From the NCBI GenBank assembly GCA_023391905.1, contig JAEWAD010000101.1:1-8406 (forward strand): a DNA stretch of 8,406 nt, in the 5' to 3' direction. This DNA comes from Pseudomonadota bacterium (GTDB lineage Bacteria; Pseudomonadota; Alphaproteobacteria; Rhizobiales; Kaistiaceae). How positions within the stretch are numbered: position 1 is the stretch's first letter; each line of letters opens with the position of its first letter. The notes under the pieces are model-generated. The model ran no database searches. It saw only the letters and a list, made by a program, of their open reading frames with translations, and was not told where the DNA came from. Positions 1 to 6,841 of this stretch are shown here, in pieces. The position numbers were made by a program, and so were the translations under genes.

Positions 1-7
1 GGTGTTC

Positions 8-34
8 ATGGGCCCCGGCCTCCGCCGGGGCGAC
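8..34. repeat. GC-rich palindrome, possible dispersed intergenic repeat
   Basis: CCCCGGC (13-19) and GCCGGGG (24-30) form a perfect 7-bp stem with a 4-nt loop. No T-tract follows on either strand, so it does not look like an intrinsic terminator. The plus-strand reading of this stretch, MGPGLRRGD, resembles the chance translation of palindromic elements often scattered between genes in alphaproteobacteria. That assignment is from memory and needs a genome-wide copy count. It lies just past the 3' end of ccmG. Confidence 0.35.
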
Positions 35-77
35 GCGATCCTGCGAATGCGCCCTTAGGCTGCAGGACGCAGCCCGA

Positions 78-671
78 TCACGATCCCGCCAGCGCCTTCT
101 CGATCTCGGGCATCATCACCTTTTCGAGGCTTTCCGCGCTCAGCGGGCCGACGAACTTGTAGCGGATCGTGCCGTCGCGCCCGACCACGAAGGTCTCCGG
201 CACGCCATAGACGCCCCAGTCGATCGAGCTGCGGCCCTTCTCGTCGACGCCGACGGCGGCATAGGGATTGCCCAGCTGGCCGAGGAAGGCGCGCGCGTTG
301 GTCGGCTGGTCCTTGTAGTTGATGCCGACGAGGTTGATGCGCTTGTCGGTCGCGAGCTGCTCGAGGAAGGGATGCTCCTCGCGGCAGGGGCCGCACCAGG
401 ACGCCCAGATGTTGACGAGCGTCACCTTGCCGAGGAAGTCGGCGCTGTCGATGCCCGGCCTGTCGAGGCCGGCGAGCGGCGGCAGCACGGTGACCGGCAC
501 GGGCCGGTCGATCAGGGCCGACGGGATCAGCGAGGAATTGCCGCCCTGCTCCAGCCGGATGATGAAGATCACGGCCAGCGCGGCGAAAATGGCGGCGGGC
601 GCGACAATGGCGAGGCGGCGCCCGATCGAGCGCGGCGGCTTCGTTTCGCCAGGAACCTTCGTCTCGCTCAT
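78..671 (-). CDS. ccmG: CcmG/DsbE-type thiol:disulfide interchange protein
   Basis: This is a membrane-anchored, periplasm-facing thioredoxin-like protein of 197 aa. In System I cytochrome c maturation this family keeps the CXXC cysteines of apocytochrome c reduced so that heme can be attached. A single N-terminal membrane segment spans about residues 19-39. The thioredoxin active site WCGPC follows, with C93 and C96, inside the stretch NIWASWCGPCREEHP. The GVYGVPET stretch carries the cis-proline (P158) and the glycine/proline/glutamate pattern typical of CcmG rather than general thioredoxins. Length is normal for the family. The ATG at 671 overlaps the ccmD stop (ATGA), so translation is probably coupled. 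It is the last gene of the ccmCDG run. Confidence 0.95.
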   Translation of the reverse strand: MSETKVPGETKPPRSIGRRLAIVAPAAIFAALAVIFIIRLEQGGNSSLIPSALIDRPVPVTVLPPLAGLDRPGIDSADFLGKVTLVNIWASWCGPCREEHPFLEQLATDKRINLVGINYKDQPTNARAFLGQLGNPYAAVGVDEKGRSSIDWGVYGVPETFVVGRDGTIRYKFVGPLSAESLEKVMMPEIEKALAGS

Positions 672-865
672 GGCGTCGCGGTCCGGTCGATGCCGGCCTT
701 GCGCGCCGAACGGCGGCGGATGCCGCGCGTCTCGAGATCGGCGAGCTGGCGGCGCAGGGTACGACCGTCGAGCAGGATCCAGGCGACGAGCGCCAGCACG
801 ATCGCGATCGTCACGCCATAGGCGGCGAGGATGAAGCCGGCATGCGGCCCGAGCATTTCGATCAT
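668..865 (-). CDS. ccmD: Heme exporter protein CcmD
   Basis: This is a small 65-aa single-pass membrane protein. CcmD stabilises the CcmABC complex and helps release holo-CcmE (heme chaperone) from it. The sequence has a short N-terminus (MIEMLGPHAG), one hydrophobic helix at about residues 11-33 containing the usual AAYG element, and a basic arginine-rich tail (GRTLRRQL onward) expected in the cytoplasm. Identification rests on this architecture and on position between ccmC and ccmG, because CcmD sequences are poorly conserved. The start ATG at 865 overlaps the ccmC stop by 4 bp, and its stop overlaps the ccmG start by 4 bp. A second in-frame ATG lies 9 nt downstream (856) and is a possible alternative start. 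Confidence 0.88.
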   Translation of the reverse strand: MIEMLGPHAGFILAAYGVTIAIVLALVAWILLDGRTLRRQLADLETRGIRRRSARKAGIDRTATP

Positions 866-1605
866 GCGGCGGCTCCCGCGGGGCTCGCGGCGGCGACGAG
901 GCGCAGCGCGCGGATACGGCGGCGCAGGATCTCGTTGCGCATCGCCATCAGGGCGAGCGACAGGAACAGGAGCGTCGCGCCGACGGCGCAGATCAGCAGC
1001 GGATAGAGCATGCTCGGCGCGATGGTCGAGCCGCCCATGCGGAAGACGCTGGCCGGCTGGTGCAGCGTGTTCCACCAGTCGACCGAGAACTTGATGATCG
1101 GGATATTGATCGAGCCGACCAGGATCAGCACGGCGGCGACGCGGCCGGCCTTGTTCGGATCCTCGATCGCGTTCCAGAGCGCGATCAGGCCGAGATACAT
1201 CAGGAACAGGATCAGCACCGAGGTCAGGCGCGCGTCCCACTCCCACCAGGTGCCCCACATCGGCTTGCCCCAGAGCGAACCGGTGATCAGCGCCACCAGC
1301 GTAAAGGCGGCGCCGATCGGCGCCGTCGCCTTGGCCGCGACGTCGGCGAGCGGATGGCGCCAGACCAGCGTGCCGAGCGCCGACACCGCCATCATGCCGT
1401 AGCCCAACATGGCGAGCCACGCGGCCGGGACATGGATGAACATGATCTTGACCGTCTCGCCCTGCTGGTAGTCGGCGGGCGCGACGAAGAAGGCGAGATA
1501 GAGCCCCGTGCCGAGCACGATCGCCGTCGCCGCCCACAGCCAGGGCAGGAGGCGGTCGGTGAGCGACATGAAGCGCGTCGGATTGGCGAGGTCGAGCAGG
1601 GCCAT
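862..1605 (-). CDS. ccmC: Heme ABC transporter permease / heme-handling protein CcmC
   Basis: This 247-aa polytopic inner-membrane protein of the heme-handling (HHP) family presents heme in the periplasm and passes it to CcmE. About six hydrophobic segments are visible, near residues 22-44, 56-78, 95-112, 128-146, 156-172 and 198-222. The tryptophan-rich periplasmic motif is WGTWWEWDARLTS (117-129). The two heme-ligand histidines expected by comparison with E. coli CcmC are present as H58 (FIHVP) and H182 (NTLHQ). The LANPTRF start is typical of alphaproteobacterial CcmC. The ATG at 1605 is the only plausible start, because an in-frame TAA lies 9 nt upstream. No Shine-Dalgarno sequence is visible. 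ccmC overlaps ccmD by ATGA. ccmAB, its usual upstream partners, are missing here. Confidence 0.96.
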   Translation of the reverse strand: MALLDLANPTRFMSLTDRLLPWLWAATAIVLGTGLYLAFFVAPADYQQGETVKIMFIHVPAAWLAMLGYGMMAVSALGTLVWRHPLADVAAKATAPIGAAFTLVALITGSLWGKPMWGTWWEWDARLTSVLILFLMYLGLIALWNAIEDPNKAGRVAAVLILVGSINIPIIKFSVDWWNTLHQPASVFRMGGSTIAPSMLYPLLICAVGATLLFLSLALMAMRNEILRRRIRALRLVAAASPAGAAA

Positions 1606-1661
1606 GCCGATGTCTTAGGGTCGTGGTGTGAAAATCGCAACGCGACCGATTGAGCCGCGCC
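1606..1661 (-). promoter_or_regulatory. Candidate promoter of ccmCDG
   Basis: A strong terminator ends the upstream operon at 1662, so ccmCDG needs its own promoter in this 56-bp gap. The best match is TTGCGA (1635-1640) as -35 and TAAGAC (1612-1617) as -10, separated by 17 bp. The -10 is weak (3 of 6). If it is correct, transcription would begin almost at the ATG, which would fit the lack of a ribosome binding site. Inference from a weak motif match. Confidence 0.3.
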
Positions 1662-1695
1662 AAAAGAAAACGCCCGCATCGAGAGGATGCGGGCG
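1662..1695 (-). terminator. Intrinsic terminator of the arabinofuranosidase operon
   Basis: On the minus strand a perfect 10-bp stem (CGCCCGCATC paired with GATGCGGGCG, plus-strand arms 1671-1680 and 1686-1695) encloses a 5-nt loop and is followed directly by TTTTCTTTT. It lies 25 nt past the arabinofuranosidase stop codon, so it should end the sugar operon and insulate it from ccmC. Confidence 0.93.
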
Positions 1696-1720
1696 TCGAT
1701 CTCGGGACCGAGCGGGCCGA

Positions 1721-3247
1721 TCAGGCGTTACCGGCCAGCGTCGCCTTGGTGGTGATGACGTTGAACGAGGCGGGCTTCAGGCGGATGGTCATCCGCTCGC
1801 CGTCGATCTTGACGTCCTTGTTCTCCTTCGGGGCGACGGTGTTCGGCGCGTCCTTGGTGTTGACGGCCTTGAGGTTCGAATGGTGCAGCTCGGTCGCGTG
1901 CACCAGCTCGCGATCCTTGCCGAGCCCGCGCAGCTCGACCTCGACCTCCATCGAATCCGACAGGCTGCGGTTCAATGCGATCACGGTCGTCGTGCCATCG
2001 GCCGGATTGTCGATCACCGTGGCGTAGAGATACGGGATCTCCGGGAAGGTCTTGGCGCTGTAGGAGCCGGATTCCGCCACGCTCTTCAGCACCCGGCCAT
2101 GGCCGTACTTCGAGGCGAGCGCGAAGGGATGGAAGATCGTCTGGCGCCAGGCGGCGCCGCCGGTCTCGGTCATGATCGGGCCGATGACGTTGACGAGCTG
2201 CGCCAGGCAGGCCGTCTTCACGCGGTCGGCATTGTTGAGCATGGCGATCAGGGCACCGCCGACGATCAGCGCGTCCTCGGTGTTGTAGACCTCCTCGATC
2301 AGCTTCGGCGCTTCCGGCCAGCCGGGCACGCGCATGTTCTCGATCTTGTGGGTCTTGTACCAGACGTTCCATTCGTCCAGCGACAGCATGATCTTCTTGT
2401 GCGAACGGCGCTTGGCGCCGACCGCGTCGCAGATCGCCGCCACTTCCTTGATGAAGGCGTCGAGCAGCTCGATGACGCCGAAATACTCGGCCGTCGAATC
2501 CGCGTGGTTGTTGAAGTAGGTGTGCAGGGAGATGAAGTCGACCTCGTCATAGCAATGATCGAGGACCTGGTATTCCCAGGAGCCATAGGTCGGCATGTTG
2601 CGGTGGGAGGAGCCGCAGGCGGCCAGCTGGATGGTCGGGTCGACCCAGCGCATCACCTTCGCGGTCTCGAGCGCGACGCGGCCATATTCCTCGGCGGTCT
2701 TGTGGCAGATCTGCCAGGGGCCATCCATCTCGTTGCCGAGGCACCAGAACTTGATGTCGTGCGGCTTCTCGTAGCCGTGCTCCTTGCGGAGATCCGACAG
2801 CGCCGAGCCGCCCTCGTGGTTGCAATATTCGAGGAACTGGCGCGCCTCGTCGGGGCCCTTGGTGCCGAGATTGACGCCGAACATCGGCTCGATGTCGGCC
2901 TTCGCGGCCCACTTCATGAACTCGTTGGTGCCGAACTGGTTGGTCTCGGTCGAGAACCAGGCGAGGTCGCGGCGAACGGGGCGCTTGTCGGCCGGGCCGA
3001 CGCCGTCTTCCCAATTGTAGCCGGACAGGAAATTGCCGCCCGGATAGCGGACGATGGTGGTGCCGAGCTCCTTGGTCAGCTCCAGCACGTCGCCGCGGAA
3101 GCCGTCCTCGTCGGCGGTGGCATGGCCGGGCTCGTAGATGCCGCCATAGACGCAGCGGCCCATATGCTCGACGAAGGTGCCGAACATGCGCCTGTCGAGA
3201 TCGGAGACGACGAAGTCGCGGTCGACGATGAGTTTGGCATTCAACAT
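1721..3247 (-). CDS. abfA: GH51 alpha-N-arabinofuranosidase, intracellular
   Basis: This 508-aa glycoside hydrolase of family 51 (retaining, clan GH-A) removes terminal alpha-L-arabinofuranosyl residues from arabinan or arabinoxylan oligosaccharides. The acid/base glutamate is E173 in CLGNEMDGPW and the nucleophile is E292 in LSLDEWNVWY, close to E175 and E294 of the characterised Geobacillus AbfA. The N-terminal FGTFVEHMGRCVYGGIYEP and VRYPGGNFLSGYNWEDG stretches are also family hallmarks. A (beta/alpha)8 barrel is expected up to about residue 380, with a beta-sandwich C-terminal domain after it. There is no signal peptide, so it acts in the cytoplasm on imported sugar. Length is typical. 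It is the last gene of the operon, 85 bp after the permease gene. GAGAG nine bases before the ATG is a modest ribosome binding site. The exact oligosaccharide preference cannot be read from sequence. Confidence 0.96.
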   Translation of the reverse strand: MLNAKLIVDRDFVVSDLDRRMFGTFVEHMGRCVYGGIYEPGHATADEDGFRGDVLELTKELGTTIVRYPGGNFLSGYNWEDGVGPADKRPVRRDLAWFSTETNQFGTNEFMKWAAKADIEPMFGVNLGTKGPDEARQFLEYCNHEGGSALSDLRKEHGYEKPHDIKFWCLGNEMDGPWQICHKTAEEYGRVALETAKVMRWVDPTIQLAACGSSHRNMPTYGSWEYQVLDHCYDEVDFISLHTYFNNHADSTAEYFGVIELLDAFIKEVAAICDAVGAKRRSHKKIMLSLDEWNVWYKTHKIENMRVPGWPEAPKLIEEVYNTEDALIVGGALIAMLNNADRVKTACLAQLVNVIGPIMTETGGAAWRQTIFHPFALASKYGHGRVLKSVAESGSYSAKTFPEIPYLYATVIDNPADGTTTVIALNRSLSDSMEVEVELRGLGKDRELVHATELHHSNLKAVNTKDAPNTVAPKENKDVKIDGERMTIRLKPASFNVITTKATLAGNA

Positions 3248-3290
3248 GGACGAAAGCTCTCGGATTGGTCTTCGGAGGGTCGTGGGGGAG

Positions 3291-3320
3291 CCGCCGCCGG
3301 CCAGGGCCGGGCGGCGGCGG
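3291..3320 (-). other. GC-rich intra-operon hairpin before abfA
   Basis: CCGCCGCCG (3291-3299) pairs with CGGCGGCGG (3312-3320), giving a 9-bp all-GC stem with a 12-nt loop, 12 nt past the permease stop codon. There is no U-tract, so it is not a standard terminator. Such structures between operon genes commonly stabilise upstream mRNA or reduce downstream expression. That role here is inferred. Confidence 0.55.
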
Positions 3321-3332
3321 TGAACGGCGCCG

Positions 3333-4166
3333 CTAGCCCTTGATGCCGGCGGACAGCATGATCGCCTGCGTCACGCGACGCTGGAAGATCAGGTAGGCGA
3401 TGGCGACGGGCAACGCCGCGAGCACCGCGGCGGCCAGGTTGCGGGCGTACTGGACGCCGAAATTCTCCTTCACCTGGGTGATGCCGACCGTGATCGTCAT
3501 CGTCTCCTCGGAGGTGGACACGAGGAAGGGCCAGAGGAAGCTGTTCCAGGCGCCGATGAAGGTGATGATCGCGAGCGCGGTGGTCACGCCCCAGTTCATC
3601 GGCAGGTAGACGCGCAGGAAGATGTTGAGCTCGCTGGCACCGTCGACACGCGCCGCCTCGCGAAAGTCCTTCGGCACGCTGTCGAAGAACTGCTTGTAGA
3701 CGATGACGACGACCGGGACGATCAGCTGCGGCAGGACGATGCCGAGCCACGTATTGATCAGCCCGAACTGGCTCATCAGCACGAAATGGGTGACGATCAG
3801 GGCCTGGATCGGCACCATGAAGCTGGCGAGCACGGTGAACCAGAGCAGGGTGCGGCCGCGGAAGCGCAGTTGCGACAGGGCATAGCCGCAAAGCGCGCCC
3901 ATCAGCACCACCAGAAACGTCACCACCAGCGAGACGACGATCGAGTTCACATACCAGACGCCGATCTTGGTCGTCGTCAGCACATGGGTGTAGGCCTCGA
4001 GCGTCCAGGTCTTGGGAAGCAGGTTCAAGCCCGGCTGGACCACCTCGAACTCGGGCTTCAGCGTCGTGACGAGGGCCCAGTAGAGCGGGAAGGCCCAGAT
4101 GATGGCCAGCGCCAGCGTAAGCAGAGAGAACAGCCGACCCGCGAAATCGATCTTCTGGATGTTCAT
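3333..4166 (-). CDS. Carbohydrate ABC transporter permease, MalG/AraQ type
   Basis: This 277-aa inner-membrane subunit of a CUT1-type sugar importer has about six hydrophobic segments, near residues 11-32, 72-96, 106-128, 140-157, 196-214 and 245-262. The cytoplasmic EAA loop that docks to the ATPase is clear as REAARVDGASELNIFLRVYLP (169-189). The ending ITQAIMLSAGIKG-like tail (here VTQAIMLSAGIKG) is typical of the MalG subfamily. Its ATG overlaps the stop codon of the upstream permease gene (ATGA), indicating coupled translation and equal dosage. With the arabinofuranosidase next door, the transporter probably carries arabino-oligosaccharides, in the way Bacillus AraNPQ does. Sugar specificity is inferred from context only. 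Confidence 0.93.
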   Translation of the reverse strand: MNIQKIDFAGRLFSLLTLALAIIWAFPLYWALVTTLKPEFEVVQPGLNLLPKTWTLEAYTHVLTTTKIGVWYVNSIVVSLVVTFLVVLMGALCGYALSQLRFRGRTLLWFTVLASFMVPIQALIVTHFVLMSQFGLINTWLGIVLPQLIVPVVVIVYKQFFDSVPKDFREAARVDGASELNIFLRVYLPMNWGVTTALAIITFIGAWNSFLWPFLVSTSEETMTITVGITQVKENFGVQYARNLAAAVLAALPVAIAYLIFQRRVTQAIMLSAGIKG

Positions 4167-5044
4167 CGGGGTTTGGCCCTCAGAGCCTGGTACTGCAGCA
4201 CGGACACGACGACGATGATGACGAAGAGCGAGAACGCCACCGTCGCGCCATAGCCGCCCTTGTTGAGCTGGAACGCCTGCTTGTAGATGTACTGCACCAG
4301 CACCATGGAGTTGTTGACGTTGCCGCCGAGCGTCAGCAGGTAGAGCTGGTCGAAGATCTTCAATTGCAGGATCAGCTGAATCGTCAGCACGAGCGCCGTG
4401 ACCGGCCAGATCAGCGGCCAGGTGATGTAGCGGAACTGCTTCCAGCGGCCGGCGCCGTCGAGGGCCGAGGCGTCATACATGTCCTGCGAGATGTTGCGCA
4501 GCCCGGCGATGAACAGCAGCACGTTGAAGCCGATCGTCCACCAGATCGTCACGAAGGCGATCATGGGCATGACCCAGTACTTGTTGCGGAAGACCGCGAT
4601 CCGCTCGCCGAGGACGGCGTCGAACGCGTACTGCGCGATGCCGAACTGGTAGTCCATGATCCATTCCCAGATGCGGAAGACCACGGAGACCGGCAGGATG
4701 TAGGGCAGGAAGAACGCCGCCAGGATCAGGCTCTGCATGTAGCCCTTCTGGCGGTTGACCATCATCGCGAAGACCAGGCCGAGCAAGGTGTTCGGGATCA
4801 CCGTCAAAAGCACGAAATAGAAAGTGTGCCAGACGGCGTTGAGATAGGCCTTGTCGTTGAAGAGCCTGACATAGTTCTTGAAGCCGACCCACGCACCCTC
4901 GCCGATCAGCGGGGCGTCGGTGAAGGTGAGGATGACCATCCTCACGGTCGGGTACAGGAACAGGACGAGATAGGCGATCACGAAGGGGCCGACAAAGGCG
5001 GCCGCGATCCAGTTTTCGCGCGATGAGCTTTGCATGGGCGGCAT
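4163..5044 (-). CDS. Carbohydrate ABC transporter permease, MalF/AraP type
   Basis: This is the second membrane subunit of the sugar importer, 293 aa from the chosen start. Hydrophobic segments begin with IAAAFVGPFVIAYLVLFLYP near the N-terminus, and the EAA loop reads DMYDASALDGAGRWKQFRYI. The first alanine of the usual EAA is replaced, which is common in this subfamily. The open frame extends to 5152, but that part overlaps the binding-protein gene and the intergenic hairpin and is arginine/serine-rich, unlike the family. I therefore start at ATG 5044 (MPPMQSSSRENW), with ATG 5035 (290 aa) equally possible. Neither has a clear ribosome binding site. Length is then normal for the family. It overlaps the following permease gene by 4 bp. 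Confidence 0.9.
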   Translation of the reverse strand: MPPMQSSSRENWIAAAFVGPFVIAYLVLFLYPTVRMVILTFTDAPLIGEGAWVGFKNYVRLFNDKAYLNAVWHTFYFVLLTVIPNTLLGLVFAMMVNRQKGYMQSLILAAFFLPYILPVSVVFRIWEWIMDYQFGIAQYAFDAVLGERIAVFRNKYWVMPMIAFVTIWWTIGFNVLLFIAGLRNISQDMYDASALDGAGRWKQFRYITWPLIWPVTALVLTIQLILQLKIFDQLYLLTLGGNVNNSMVLVQYIYKQAFQLNKGGYGATVAFSLFVIIVVVSVLQYQALRAKPR

Positions 5045-5061
5045 CCGGGCGTCAGACGGAT

Positions 5062-5087
5062 GACCCGGCCGGCGAGCCGGCCGGGTC
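5062..5087 (-). other. Perfect 11-bp hairpin after the binding-protein gene
   Basis: GACCCGGCCGG (5062-5072) and CCGGCCGGGTC (5077-5087) form a perfect stem with a 4-nt loop, 21 nt past the binding-protein stop codon. No U-tract follows on the minus strand. Hairpins at this place in malE-malF-like operons protect the upstream mRNA from 3' exonucleases and keep the binding protein in excess over the permeases. This is a likely role here too, by analogy. Confidence 0.75.
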
Positions 5088-5108
5088 GAGAGGCGGAAGT
5101 CGCTCGAC

Positions 5109-6389
5109 TTAGTCGACGAGACCCTGAAGCTCGTCGCGCAGGCCCTCGGCACCTTCCTGCGGGTCCATGTCGCCGTTCACCGTGGTGGTGATGTTGTTGG
5201 CGGTCGCCTCATAGACGGGCGAAGCGACGCCGGCGAGCTTCGTCGACGGGTCGAACACGGCGGTTTCCGCCAGCGACGAATAGGTCGCGTTCGGCTCCAT
5301 CGTCTTGAACGCCTCGGTCTGGGTGACCGGCAGATAGGCCGGGATGTGGCCGGCATTCGCCCAGCTGATCGAATGCTCGTTCATCCACTTAATGACGGCG
5401 AGAACGGCCTTGAGCTTCTCGGGCGAGATCTCCTTGCCCTTGCGGTCCGGGATCGCGAAAGCGTGCGAATCGGCCCAGGTCGCGGGCTTGTCGAACAGCG
5501 TCGGGATCTGCACCGCGCCCCACTCGAAGCCGAGCTTGCCCTGCTTGGCGAGGTCGGCCATCGTCGGCACTTCCCAGACGCCGTTCATCATCGTCGCGGC
5601 CTTGCCCGAGGTGAACAGCGCGACCGACGGGTTGTAGTCGGTCTGCTTCGGCACCACGCCGTCCGCGACCCACTTGGCCATGGCGCCGGACGCCTTGGCG
5701 GCCTTGTCGACATTGTCGCCGTCAAGGAACTTGCCGTCCTTGTAGAATTCGCCGCCCTGCTGGTTGAACAGCGAGTAGAAGATGCGCCAGACGCCGCCGT
5801 CACCGGCGGTCTGGAACGTCATGCCGTATTCGGAGCCGGAATCCTTCAGCTTCTTCAGCGCGGCGTCGAAATTCTCGATTCCGTCGAGGCCCTTCGGCTT
5901 GCCATCCTCGCCGAGCAGGTCGGCCTTCTTCAGCGCGTCCTTGTTGTAGTAGAGGACGATCGAGTGGATATCGAAGGGCACGGCATACTGCTTGCCGTCG
6001 ACCTGGGCTGCCTTCCAGTTGGCCGGCGCATAATTGTCGCCCGAGAGGCCCGCTTCCTTGAGCTCATCGGCCGAGAGTTCGCGCAGCACGCCGGAATCGA
6101 CGCCGAGCGGCAGGCGCGACAGGTGATAGGTCATGACGTCGGGGCCCTCGCCGACGGCGGCGGAGGTCTGGACCTTGGTATAGAACGGAACGCCCCACTC
6201 GAGCGTCGTCGCCTGGATCTCGATATCCGGGTTGGTCTTGTTGAACTCGTCGATCAGCGCCTTCATCCGGACGCCGTCGCCGCCGGACAGGAAGTCCCAC
6301 CAGACCACGGTTTCCTTGGCCTGCGCCCCGACGGTCAGGGCCAGCAGCGCCGCCGTGGCGAGCGCCTTCGTCATCAGCTTCCGCATCAT
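5109..6389 (-). CDS. Sugar ABC transporter periplasmic binding protein (SBP family 1)
   Basis: This 426-aa extracellular solute-binding protein captures the sugar in the periplasm and delivers it to the two permeases. The signal peptide is clear: MMRKLMTKAL, then a hydrophobic core and AQA at 22-24, with predicted cleavage before K25 (KETVVWWDF). The mature part has no cysteine at the junction, so it is soluble and not a lipoprotein. Family-1 hallmarks include GGDGVRMKALIDEFNKTNPDIEIQ-like text near 36-59 and PDVMTYHLSRLP near 83-94. The frame opens further upstream, but ATG 6389 is preferred because GGAGG lies 6 nt before it and the signal peptide starts there. A tandem ATG at 6386 is an alternative. 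It is the first gene of the operon, similar in role to AraN. Confidence 0.94.
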   Translation of the reverse strand: MMRKLMTKALATAALLALTVGAQAKETVVWWDFLSGGDGVRMKALIDEFNKTNPDIEIQATTLEWGVPFYTKVQTSAAVGEGPDVMTYHLSRLPLGVDSGVLRELSADELKEAGLSGDNYAPANWKAAQVDGKQYAVPFDIHSIVLYYNKDALKKADLLGEDGKPKGLDGIENFDAALKKLKDSGSEYGMTFQTAGDGGVWRIFYSLFNQQGGEFYKDGKFLDGDNVDKAAKASGAMAKWVADGVVPKQTDYNPSVALFTSGKAATMMNGVWEVPTMADLAKQGKLGFEWGAVQIPTLFDKPATWADSHAFAIPDRKGKEISPEKLKAVLAVIKWMNEHSISWANAGHIPAYLPVTQTEAFKTMEPNATYSSLAETAVFDPSTKLAGVASPVYEATANNITTTVNGDMDPQEGAEGLRDELQGLVD

Positions 6390-6681
6390 GCGATTCCTCC
6401 GCTTTTCGTCGCGCCTCAAGCCTCCCAACAAGGCCTGTCCTCCGGCGACATTTCTTCTCGTCCGCCTCGGCGGAGCGACAGTTTCCGGCATCGATTGGCA
6501 CGCATCCCGTGCCAGCCTCCGCACGCCTCAGATCGGCGCGCCATGTGGCATCTGACGCCGCATCCGGCCCGCGATCGGTCCCTGGCCAGCTACCGGAACT
6601 CCCCCGATTTCGGCCCCTCCATACGATTTCCCACCGTGGCCCCTCCCCAAGAGACCCTCAATGGTATTATCATATGCATCG
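6390..6681 (-). other. Long untranslated leader of the sugar operon
   Basis: If the promoter at 6682-6710 is used, the transcript has about 285 nt before the binding-protein ATG. No convincing gene is seen in it. It contains a perfect hairpin, TGGCACG/CGTGCCA (6496-6502 with 6508-6514, 5-nt loop), and a small one with stem TCCGC/GCGGA (6461-6465 with 6470-6474). CGATTTC occurs twice (6605-6611, 6624-6630). GGAGG just before the ATG is the ribosome binding site. I do not recognise a known riboswitch. Confidence 0.45.
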
Positions 6682-6696
6682 ATCATGGTTTTGATC
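6661..6696. promoter_or_regulatory. Candidate operator for the divergent FadR-family regulator
   Basis: Two similar blocks, ATGGTATTATC (6661-6671) and ATGGTTTTGATC (6685-6696), lie 24 bp apart in direct orientation. The second sits in a GATCA/TGATC inverted repeat (6681-6685, 6692-6696). TGGTAT resembles half-sites of GntR/FadR-type sugar-acid regulators such as UxuR and ExuR. The blocks cover the -10 and the start region of the sugar operon, where a repressor would be effective. Assignment is inferred. Confidence 0.4.
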
Positions 6697-6710
6697 CGAG
6701 GGTTTGTCAA
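6682..6710 (-). promoter_or_regulatory. Sigma70-like promoter of the sugar operon
   Basis: On the minus strand a consensus -35 TTGACA (6705-6710) is followed after exactly 17 bp by the -10 CATGAT (6682-6687, 4 of 6 matches). It sits in the only AT-rich patch of the intergenic region, and transcription would start near 6675. Candidate operator repeats overlap the -10 and the start site. Confidence 0.6.
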
Positions 6711-6726
6711 TCCGACTTTCGGGCCG

Positions 6727-6745
6727 CGTTTCCGCTTCGGAAACG
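6727..6745. promoter_or_regulatory. Perfect palindrome upstream of the sugar operon promoter
   Basis: CGTTTCCGcttCGGAAACG is an 8-bp perfect inverted repeat with a 3-bp centre, 16 bp upstream of the -35 element of the sugar operon and about 97 bp before the regulator ATG. TCGGAAA recurs at 6755-6761 and 6799-6805. It could be an operator or an mRNA hairpin in the regulator leader, and sequence alone does not decide. Confidence 0.45.
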
Positions 6746-6841
6746 GCTCCCTCTTCGGAAAGCGAGCCGCAGCCGCATGCGGGGACTTGGCCAGCGCATC
6801 GGAAACCGCGTAAAGGAACGAGCTTGGCGGGAGAGGGCGTA

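Noticed and set aside
1628..3343. Long plus-strand open frame (571 codons) antisense to the arabinofuranosidase
   Set aside because: It mirrors the GC-rich codons of the real gene, has no recognisable domain, and the minus-strand frame has all GH51 catalytic motifs.
6528..6710. Small minus-strand open frame (60 codons) in the sugar operon leader
   Set aside because: Its start codon lies in the -35 element of the predicted promoter, so it would not be transcribed from it, and it has no recognisable features.
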